DNA from: Acanthosepion esculentum
Taxonomy: Eukaryota; Mollusca; Cephalopoda; Sepiida; Sepiidae
DNA: 64,000 bases
Reading direction: 5' to 3'
Assembly (NCBI GenBank): GCA_964036315.1
Contig: OZ038510.1
Span: 86,497,164 to 86,561,163, forward strand
The first letter of the stretch is position 1. Every line of letters starts with the position of its first letter. The notes beneath the pieces are model-generated. The model had not been told where the DNA came from and ran no database searches. It saw nothing but the letters and a program-made list of their open reading frames with translations. The position numbers and the translations under genes are program-made. Below are positions 55,175-64,000 of this stretch, piece after piece.

Positions 55175-55640
55175 TAATATTGCTTTCTCTTAACTGAGAT
55201 ATTTTTAATACAGTTATATCCACTCGCTCGTTGAAAAAAGCATAACATGACGAAAAAAAGGCCCCAAACTTAATAAAAACAATTTTTTTTTGTCAAAATC
55301 TTTGATATTAGTAAGGGAAAAGATCAAAGGATTTTTTATTAATTTTTTCATCCTTTCTAGCACTTTCAAAATTGTTTTTTTTTTTCGTCAGCAGTCGGCC
55401 TCATTGTTATTCATTGTGTTTTAACACTTTTTTTCCGGTGAAAAGCATTGATCTAGAAATTCTTGCAAAAAGAAATTGTCGAATTTTAATGAAACTCTCA
55501 GGACTTATTCACAAATGAGTTGAATTATTTTGAAATTTCATTTTTTTGAAAATCTTGGTAAAAATATATTTTTTACATATCTTGTCCCCACATACACACA
55601 CTTACTTAATTTTATGAAATTTCTAGAAATTAAATTTTGA
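55175..55640. other. no recognisable feature
   Basis: AT-rich with T and A runs. Nothing identified. Confidence 0.4.
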
Positions 55641-55674
55641 TTGCAAAATTTGTTTTATTAGTTAAAAGCGGGAC

Positions 55675-55920
55675 ACTTGTAGTAATAGTAGTAGTTGTAA
55701 TTGCTGCAGTTTTATTATTAGTAGTAGTAGTAACAGCAGTTATATTAGTAGTATTTGTGACTGTAGTAGTAATAGTAGTTGTTGCAGTTGTAGATGTAGT
55801 CGTAGTAGTTGTAGTAGTAATAGTTGTAGTAGTAATACTAGTCGTATTTTTAGTAGTATTAATAGTGGTATTTGTAATAGTAGTTGTAGAAGTAGTAGCA
55901 GTAGTTGTGAATGTAGAAGG
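55675..55920. repeat. (TAG)n/(TTG)n triplet tract
   Basis: Imperfect GTAGTAGTT triplets produce a valine-rich artefactual frame. Confidence 0.9.
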
Positions 55921-56019
55921 AGGAAGAGGTGGGTGTCTTATCGCTCCATTAGTATCCGATGTACTAATGGTATGATAAATCTAGTAATAATATTCCTCCA
56001 TATTACTAAACCACACCCA

Positions 56020-56340
56020 GATACCTAGCCTCTTCGCCCTGTTTCAGCAGCGTCTTCTCCGCTGATTGGGTTCCGTATATCATATTTCAGACGAGAGGAT
56101 TTCTCCGGCAAGAGAACACGACGACGACTATATGGCCGTTTCAATGCTGCCTGCAAAAGCGGCATAAAGTCACTGGACCCGGACGTCGACAGATCGGCAG
56201 ATATGGCGAACGATCGCGCTCGCTGAAGGCGGGTACTACGTAGAAGGCCGGAGCGAGAAGAGAGATTGAGAAGTGCTCAAGAGGAAAAGCGCTCTCGACG
56301 GAAAGACAAAAGCAGCAAGTCAACGCTACCGCCACTAACT
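56020..56340. other. CpG- and GC-rich island, possible exon or promoter
   Basis: Locally much richer in G+C and CpG ('cggacccggacgtcgacagatcgg'-like text, 'gcgaacgatcgcgctcgctg') than anything nearby. In both directions short frames exist but have no motif that I recognise. It could be a host 5' exon or regulatory element, or an unrecognised transposon piece. Confidence 0.3.
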
Positions 56341-56344
56341 GAAT

Positions 56345-57055
56345 AAAAAATAAAAACAAATAATGGGCGTGTGCATGGTCTCTCAAGAATGATAGCTAAC
56401 TCTTCAAAAATAACGTTTTCATTATCAGAACCAATCGTATATACGAAAAGGTGATGAAACTGAAGGTCTAAATCAGGTTGGGAAACGGCCTTCTGGGTCA
56501 TCACGTGCGGCGTTCGGCAACATATGAACTGAACTGTGGAGCGAGATAATTTAGATAAGTTGGAGCCGAATCTCCCTAAACTAAAGAGTTCACAATCAAT
56601 TTTCCACTTTCTCAGCAATAATTAAATTTATCATTCTGAGCTTGTGTTACTGGTGATCAAAAATATATTACTAGTTTGGTTTGAGCTGACTATGGTTTCT
56701 TCTCTGGTGTTAACTTGGAACTATTAAGATCTTTATAGCAAAATTATATCATTACACTAATATTATTCTGCTTGTAGCAAATCTTTGTTAGTGATTTAGT
56801 GACGTGTCTGTTGGTTACGCCTCGGCTAACTTTTCACCTTCCCCTTAATAACAATTTTAGCTGGCTGTCTTTGCTTTCTTCTTTTTCTTTCTCCGTAATA
56901 AGAAAAACTCGGTAAAAACATTTTAAGCAAAAAAAAAAAAAAATCGTAGATGCAATATGAAAAAAAAAATATATTTTTAACTAGAAAGAAGACCACAAAA
57001 TTCAAACCATTTTTTATCAGTGTTTATATTTCATTTAATTTCATACGGCAAGTAT
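56345..57055. other. no recognisable feature
   Basis: AT-rich. Nothing identified. Confidence 0.4.
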
Positions 57056-57058
57056 GAC

Positions 57059-57484
57059 TGTTGTAAAGAGCAAAAAGTAAAAAAAAATAAAAATCAATTC
57101 AAGAAAACAAATTCGTCAGTAGGTGTGAAGTAAATATTCAACCAACAAGAGGCCTCGCTTTGAGAAAACTAGAGAAACAAAGAGAGAAATTCTCGAGCCT
57201 ATGTTAGAAATAAATATTCGACCACTGAGAAGCATCACTTTTGGAAAATTAGAGAAAAATAAAGATATTCACAAGCTTATGCGAGAAAATAAACATATAA
57301 ACAGATACAAAGTGCTGACAACAGACAGAAGACAGTTGTACTGATAAATCATCATTTACCTCCGCTTAATATCTAGAACGTATAAAAAGCTCTCTATTAA
57401 ATCCGCCAGTAGACGAGTAGTCAGAGTAAAGTGCAATAAAACTTTAGTATAAGTTTATTTACTGGTTCTGTTTTTACTACAACA
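57059..57484 (+). mobile_element. possible solo LTR
   Basis: Starts TGTTGTAAAGAG and ends TTTACTACAACA, with a 7-bp terminal inverted repeat TGTTGTA/TACAACA. It contains a TATA box (ACGTATAAAAAGC near 57387) followed 60 bp later by a polyadenylation signal (GCAATAAAAC), the order expected for U3-R-U5. No matching target duplication and no primer site were found, so the call is tentative. Confidence 0.42.
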
Positions 57485-57499
57485 GTAAAAAAAGGAGAG

Positions 57500-59465
57500 A
57501 CTTGTACACAGAGGGATGCAAACTTAGCATTTGGCCTTTCAGAATATTGATAATAAATTTATTTCTAAAACCCGACTTACGAAGAAAAACTTATACTACA
57601 TAAGAATCCTAACCGAACGAAGGACTGTTGTAATAGAAAAAAATCGATTTCCGTTCCCTTCAACCAGCGAAAAACGCTCCTTGATAAAAATTATACGCCA
57701 TCTTGCTACCAGCCTACTTACTACTTCTCAACGTGAGTAAGTAAATATTTTCAACACTGACTTTTTTCATCTAAAACCTTTGAAATACTAATCTCACACC
57801 ACTTCAATTAACAATCTAAAAAGAGAAAACCACAGCTCCAAATGCACTGATTTTTTTCATTACATTCAGCATCAGCAAAATCTCCGTGCAAAAATTTGCT
57901 ATTTTAAACAACACCTTACAAAAGATAAGTATTATAACATATATATGAGTGAATGCCATGAGTTATCGTCACTTTCGAAACATGTTGATAGCAGATGACG
58001 AAGTAATTAGTGTAGATTTGCCCTATCATTCAACAATACGCTGGTCATTCATTTCCAAAATTTTGTCTTTATCAGTGCAAATAATTGACTTTTCCAAAAG
58101 AAAACAATACGTTTTGCGAATTATCAGATACAAAATTTCACAGAGATTCTGCATTTGTGTGTGATTCCATCGCAAAGCAAAATGAGTTAAATATTTCGTT
58201 ACAGGGCAGAAATGAATCAGTATATGATCTGTGGCAAAGTTCTTTCATTTAGAAAGAAGTTGTTATTTTTCAAGTCCTTTCTTGCTTAGTCAAATCTTTC
58301 AGAAGAACACTTTCCCTTCTTGTCAAAAGTGATGAGTGAAAGTGAAGAGAGTATCTCTGAATCTTTCCAGGAATTCCAATCAGTCTTAGACTCATTAATA
58401 AAATAAAATACAGAAGAAGATTCAGTGATTTCGAAATGCATAGCATCAACCTGAAACTTGCTTTTCAGCCTCACTAAGTTAATGTATCAGAGAAGTTACA
58501 AATGGAATTTATTGAGTTGTCCGATGATAATATCCCGAAAACATCTCTCTGCAACATCTGCTATTTTAAACACATTACAAAAGATTATGAGTATTGTGAA
58601 CTATATATGAACAAATGCCAGGAAATATTGTCAGTTTCGAAATATGTTAATGCGAATAGTGTAGATTTGGTCTCTCACTCAAGAATACACTAGTTATCGC
58701 GAGGACATGTTTTGGTCAAAATTTTGTCTTATAATTGACTTTTTAAAAAATAAAATTATGTGAATTATCAAATACAAAATTTTACAGAGATGCTGCATTT
58801 GTGTGTGATCTAATGACAAAGAAAAATGAGTTAAATATTTCGTTACAAAACAGATATAAATCAATATATGATACATGCTAAAAAAATTCTTTCATTTAGA
58901 AAGAAGTTGTTATTTTTCAAGTCTTTTCTTGCTCAGACAAAACTTTCAGAAGAATACTTCCCCTATTTATCGAAAGTAATCACCGAAAATGAAGAGAGTA
59001 TCTCTGACTCTTTTCAGGAATTCCAGTCAGTCTTAAACTCATTAATAGAAAAATACAACAGAAGATTCAGTGATTTTGAAATGCATAACGTCACCCTGAA
59101 ACTTGCTTTTCAGCCTCACTTAGTTAACGTCTCAGAGGCTCCCGAGGGGTTACAAATGGAGCTTATTGGATTATCTGAAGATAATATCCTGAAAACTCTG
59201 TTAGCAAGAAAGATCCCATTGAAATTTGGAAATGGGCGGAGAATATACACTTATTCGTGAACATGCACGCCGACTTATTTCATGTCTTCATTCAACATAC
59301 AGTTGTGAATCGACATTCTAGTACTTGAAACAAATCAAGAATTCCTAGAGAACACAATTGATAGATGAACATTTGGAAGATCAATTAGAACTAAAAAAAC
59401 CACTATGTTAGAACCTAATATCAAAAGAAGCGATATCAAAGAAGTCATTAATTTGGCTAAAGAGT
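57500..59465 (+). pseudogene. hAT-type (ZBED/GTF2IRD2-like) transposase relic with internal duplication
   Basis: 58868-59260 reads KKILSFRKKLLFFKSFLAQT, then KYNRRFSDFEMHNVTLKLAF and VSEAPEGLQMELIGLSEDNI. Broken frames after it give WKWAENI-LFVNMHADLFHV and a decayed STFSYLKQIKNS-like hAT dimerisation tail (59230-59400). A diverged copy of the same stretch lies at 57955-58610, so about 660 bp was duplicated in tandem. The order FRKKL, RF-DF, EVPEGLQ-EL, then C-E-FS is that of domesticated and free hAT proteins. Many stops make it dead. Confidence 0.68.
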
Positions 59466-59469
59466 GAAT

Positions 59470-59865
59470 AAAGTATTTGTTTGAACGTCTTGTTTTTCAG
59501 TTTTATAATTTCTGTTTTTATTACTCTATTTTTATATATTTATTAAATTCTATTTTATGCATTATTTACCTAAGATATAAAATGTGTAACTAAAAAATAA
59601 CTTGGTGAATACGGACTCTATGAGGGACAAAGAATTTCAATATGGCCTTCATGCACAAAAATATTCTCCACGCCTGGTCTAAATACAGCAAACGTCGGTT
59701 ATGTTTTACAACAGCCATGGGCAAAGTGCGACCCGATTGGCCTTTCTGAATGACACAACTAATTTCAGGAAGAAAATAATGTTTATGAAAGTGCCATTTG
59801 CTTCCATTCGTTCACACTTGTTCACTCACACACTCTCTCATACATTAGCAACCATTTAGGGCCCT
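59470..59865. other. no recognisable feature
   Basis: Nothing identified. Confidence 0.4.
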
Positions 59866-59867
59866 TC

Positions 59868-59965
59868 GACTTGGAGTATCGTTTAGCAAGATTGTCTCAT
59901 TAGATCAATTACGACTGAATAGTGAGTTCGATCCCTACTGGGTGCCCTATACTTTCAGCTTCGTG
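59868..59965 (+). repeat. weak tRNA-like/SINE sequence
   Basis: 'gtgagttcgatccctactgg' is a B-box-like match, with 'cgtttagcaagattgtctc' upstream at A-box distance. I could not fold a cloverleaf. Confidence 0.35.
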
Positions 59966-59969
59966 CCAC

Positions 59970-60525
59970 CGGGACAGGTTGATTTTGAAAGCGTTCTATT
60001 GTACTCAATTTGAAAGATGTGGTTTGATATGATAAATAATGACCCAAAATATATTTTTCAAAATCGTTACCGCTTTTTGAGGAAATGAGTTTAAAAATTA
60101 AGTTTAGGTTCAAAATCGTAATATTGAAATTTACTTCCGGTCATTAGTGAAATTTATAATTTATTGAAACTTTACAAACTTTATATGAACAAAATGCATA
60201 GCACAAGAATATGATTACTAAATCATTCTACTATCAAATAAGACCGTCATTTACTTCAAAGGGAAATTACATTGAACAATTTAGTTATATTATGATGTAA
60301 AATGTTGCACAGTACGGTAGTTTTAGTGCGATATTCAATAAACAATGCAAATTTAAAACATTTTGTCGTATAATCTATACCCAGCAGTATTAAAGTTTTA
60401 TATTTACATTAACATATTTTTGTTTTTATTAATTATGATCTAACAAATGATTTAACAAATCTTATTCATATATACAACCTTTTTTGTAATCTTTCATATT
60501 TTTACAGTTTTATATTATTAGTTTT
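59970..60525. other. AT-rich stretch, no gene
   Basis: Nothing identified. Confidence 0.4.
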
Positions 60526-60529
60526 ACTA

Positions 60530-62385
60530 TAATATTTAATTTTTATATTATTTAATATTTATATTATTTAATATTTATATTATTAATTTTACTATTATAT
60601 TTAATATTTATATAATTAATTTTACTATTACATTTAATATTTATATTATTAATTTTGCTATTATATTTAATATTTATATTATTAATTTCACTATTATATT
60701 TAATATCGATATTATTAATTTTACTATGATATTTAATATTTATATAATTAATTTTACTATTACATTTAATATCTATATTATTAATTTTGCTATTATATTT
60801 AATATTTATATTATTAATTTCACTATTATATTTAATATCTATATTATTAATTTTACTAATATGTTTAATATTTATATTATTAATTTCACTATTATATTTA
60901 GTATCTATAATTTTACTAATATATTTAATAATTATATTATTAATTTTACTATTATATTTGAATTTTTATATTATTTAATATTTATATTATTTAATATTTA
61001 TATTATTAATTTTACTATTATATTTAATATTTATATTATTTAATATTTATATTATTTAATATTTATATTATTAAGTATTTATATTAATTTTACTATTATA
61101 TTTAATATTAATATTATTAATTTTACTATTATATTTAATATTTATATTATTAATTTTACTATTATATTTAATATTTATATTATTAATTTTACTATTATAT
61201 TTAATATTTATATTATTTAATATTTATATTATTTAATATTTATATTATTAAATATTTATATTAATTTTACTATTATATTTAATATTAATATTATTAATTT
61301 TACTATTATATTTAATATTTATATTATTAATTTTACTATTATATTTAATATTTATATTATTAATTTTACTATTATATTTCATATTTATATTATTAATTTT
61401 ACTATTATATTTTATATTTATATTATTAATTTTACTATTATATTTAATATTAATATTATTAATTTTACTATTATATTTAATATTAATATTATTAATTTTA
61501 CTATTATATTTAATATTTATATTATTAATTTTACTATTATATTTAATATTTATATTATTAATTTTACTATTATATTTTATATTTATATTATTAATTTTAC
61601 TATTATATTTAATATTAATATTATTAATTTTACTATTATATTTAATATTAATATTATTAATTTTACTATTATATTTAATATTTATATTATTAATTTTACT
61701 ATTATATTTAATATTTATATTATTAATTTTACTATTATATTTTATATTAATATTATTAATTTTACTATTATATTTAATATTAATATTATTAATTTTACTA
61801 TTATATTTAATATTAATATTATTAATTTTACTATTATATTTAATATTAATATTATTAATTTTACTATTATATTTAATATTAATATTATTAATTTTACTAT
61901 TATATTTAATATTTATATTATTAATTTTACTATTATATTTAATATTAATATTATTAATTTTACTATTACATTTAATATTAATATTATTAATTTTACTATT
62001 ATATTTAATATTTATATTATTAATTTTACTATTATATTTAATATTTATATTATTTAATATTTATATTATTTAATATTTATATTATTAAATATTTATATTA
62101 ATTTTACTATTATATTTAATATTAATATTATTAATTTTACTATTATATTTAATATTTATATTATTAATTTTACTATTATATTTAATATTTATATTATTAA
62201 TTTTACTATTATATTTAATATTTATATTATTAATTTTACTATTATATTTAATATTAATATTATTAATTTTACTATTATATTTAATATTTATATTATTAAT
62301 TTTACTATTATATTTAATATTTATATTATTAATTTTACTATTATATTTAATATTTATATTATTAATTTTACTATTATATTAAATT
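60530..62385. repeat. 33-bp satellite of almost pure A and T
   Basis: The phrase taattttactattatattt recurs every 33 bp (for example starts at 61151 and 61184). The only regular G or C is the C in TTTTACTA. Variants are ATTTATATTATT versus ATTAATATTATT, and blocks with an inserted 'atttatattattta' segment recur at about 60960, 61205 and 62045, which suggests a higher-order organisation. The left edge is more diverged than the middle. Frames across it are artefacts. Confidence 0.95.
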
Positions 62386-62389
62386 AATC

Positions 62390-62900
62390 CCCAGTTTTCA
62401 CATCGTGTGCAATACTGATTTTATAAAACATGTAAAAAATCAACCTGCCCCATTGTACCACATGTATGCTCAGAAAATAGCTAGAAACTATGATTAAGTG
62501 CAATGTTCCTTGAATTTTGTAACTTTTCGTTGAAGGTAACATTGTCACGATTTTAAACTATTGACGATTTTCACTAAGGAAGATCATACGTGCAAAGATC
62601 TTTTGTTTCGGAAACGGGAATCGTCAATGATGATTATTTTTCTCGGGAGTGTAAATATACTTCTTTGACAGATATTTGTCAAATAAATAAATTAGAAACG
62701 AATCACACAGTAGCGTATGTTAACCACTCGCTTATCAGTGATGATATAGCAAGACTTCGTTTATTTGTTTTTGTTTTTAATTGGAGAAGGAATCTTTTCA
62801 CCGAAAAAAAAATTCAACTTCTCCCAATTTCTAAGGGAGATGCCGATGATATTTTCATGGGAAAATGGCTACCATATCTTTAATAAAAAATGAACATGAT
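62390..62900. other. no assigned feature; open frame of 97 codons
   Basis: The frame at 62590-62883 (MQRSFVSETGIVNDDYFS...) has no motif that I recognise. It may belong to the 5' part of the LINE that follows, but I cannot show it. Confidence 0.3.
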
Positions 62901-62934
62901 TTTTTTTTTTTTAGTCATAGTAGTGTGGTGGTCG

Positions 62935-63535
62935 CCTTTGAATGCACAGTAGCTGATGCAACCCTCTGTTCGAAAAGGGTGTCTCGTGTCTGGTTTACAA
63001 TAAAACGTTCAAAATCGAGAATGAGGCTCATTGTTTCAAGCGTCTCCTGGGACTCAAGTTCAATGTCGATCTCAACTGGGATTCATGTGTACGATCCATT
63101 TCTAAAGATGGCCAGCTCATTGTACAGATCCAGAAAGTACGAAACTCGAATGAAGCTGTCCAGTCCTTATTTTCCAACCTCGATAAATTTAAAAATTTGG
63201 TCTGATGGAGTGGGAGTGTTTTATTTCCCACTCTGCATTCTCTTTCTCACAAACAGAAAGTCGCGAGCCTGTCGCTATACTATCCCTGTTTCCATGGCAA
63301 ATATTCGAACGGGACCCAATCTTTAGTCCCACCAATACATTACACTTAAGAACTAAGACCGCCCCCCACCAATACTGCGACCACAATGTCGAACTACCCT
63401 CTCTTCTTTTGTATTCTAATTGTAAAAAAGAAGTTCCACCAAGACAGTTTTTCCCAAGAACCGTTGTTTTGTGGAACAGGCTCCCACGTTGATGCTTTCT
63501 CCGAACGTTACCATCTTAACCTATCTAGGGTCAAG
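62935..63535 (+). pseudogene. LINE reverse transcriptase, thumb to C-terminus
   Basis: Plus-strand frames in sequence read NEAHCFKRLLGLKFNVDLNW, DSCVRSISKDGQLIV; then SLSHKQKVASLSLYYPCFHG and SLVPP; then TVVLWNRLPR stop (63205-63492). This is the LG-KF-DL-W, VASLSL-YFHG and LWNRLPR-CF order of the LINE pol proteins here, with frameshifts between the pieces. It is a longer relic than most, but lacks the RT palm. Confidence 0.68.
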
Positions 63536-63554
63536 GGTCAATCATTATTTATCC

Positions 63555-64000
63555 TCCTTTTTTAAAAAAATCGGTATCATCCCATGCAAGGCAGTAAAGC
63601 CACTCAGACACAAGGATTACAGGCTGTGAAAGAATTAGAATCAGAAACCTTAATAATGAGCGGGAAGAGAAAGGAGGAATCAGGAGGACAGTAGATAGCG
63701 ATTGACATTGCATTTAAAATTTTGCAGACTAAAGTTGGCTGGAAATCAAGGAATCGGAAAGGAGTTCAACAAGCGAGAAAAGAAACTGTTAGCATAGAAT
63801 TTACGGTTGCATCTAGCTAGCACAGCTGTATATTGATGAGATCTCGGCGCATATCCAGTCCTGCGCTTAATTTCAAAACGTCTAGGCAACATAGCAAAGA
63901 TTCACCCGAACAATTACCATGAAAGTATGTATAGAAAAGACACGGGGGGTAACCTTACGACGGTGGGAAAGTGACTGAAAACGAGACGCCGGATGAGGAC
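63555..64000 (-). pseudogene. LINE 3' end, truncated by the window edge
   Basis: It begins with the 3' UTR hallmark 'catcccatgcaaggcagtaaagccactcagacacaagg' and continues on the minus strand through decayed C-terminal coding ('caattaccatgaaagtatgtatagaaaagac' corresponds to FHGNC). It lies tail to tail with the preceding plus-strand LINE. Confidence 0.6.

Noticed and set aside
55637..55975. Valine-rich 112-codon frame resembling a membrane protein
   Set aside because: It is a TAG/TTG triplet repeat and the hydrophobic run is incidental.
56277..56618. 113-codon minus-strand frame at the CpG-rich island
   Set aside because: There is no recognised domain and codon composition is unremarkable; it is noted only as an island worth checking.
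60726..61043. 105-codon frame of repeated FNIYIINFTII
   Set aside because: It is an artefact of the 33-bp AT satellite.

Overview
The window looks like gene-poor, repeat-saturated intergenic DNA from an invertebrate animal. I infer a cephalopod or other mollusc. The reasons are the dense mix of (TA)n and (CA)n microsatellites, mariner/Tc1, hAT, LINE, Penelope-like and gypsy relics, tRNA-derived SINE-like units, and the absence of any bacterial-style gene order. The organism call is an inference from repeat style, not from a host gene. I found no convincing host protein-coding gene, rRNA or intact tRNA. Almost every long open frame is a transposon remnant or a microsatellite translated by chance.

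Layout. 0-10 kb: a Penelope-like (PLE) endonuclease fragment, a LINE fragment, two copies of the 3' end of a restriction-like-endonuclease (RLE) LINE, a deleted mariner, an 80-bp MADE1-like MITE, fold-back elements, and a dispersed family ('family D') attached to (TA)n that carries a hammerhead-ribozyme-like core. 10-20 kb: a 103-bp tandem repeat built from a small inverted-repeat element, LINE 3' ends, tRNA-related SINE-like units, two Tc1/mariner relics and a GAA-rich tract. 20-30 kb: a LINE reverse transcriptase, the 5' end of a plant-type mariner, a long degenerate RLE-LINE pol, and an 84-bp tandem repeat in a LINE 3' region. 30-40 kb: a PLE reverse transcriptase with a mutated catalytic motif, a nearly full-length but dead mariner with perfect 30-bp inverted ends, and more family D. 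40-50 kb: a second PLE lineage, a mariner with Stowaway-like ends, two textbook hammerhead ribozyme motifs 314 bp apart, a PLE with RT and GIY-YIG domains, and a deleted gypsy element. 50-64 kb: diverged duplications, a tRNA-Ser-like pseudogene between direct repeats, paired inverted PLE terminal units, a 1.1-kb minisatellite attached to a dispersed element, a possible solo LTR, a duplicated hAT transposase relic, a 1.85-kb satellite of 33-bp units made almost only of A and T, and LINE ends.

The most interesting signal is self-cleaving-RNA-like structure repeated in unrelated-looking repeats. The clearest case is the minus-strand pair at 43994-44358, where all hammerhead core positions and three stems are present and a stem I pair differs consistently (G-U versus G-C) between the two copies. 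Several other families share the order CTGANGA, hairpin, GAAAC, and one of them joins a tRNA-like pol III promoter to this core. The second strong signal is a mariner whose ends match the plant Stowaway terminal motif and whose transposase tail resembles plant-type mariners.
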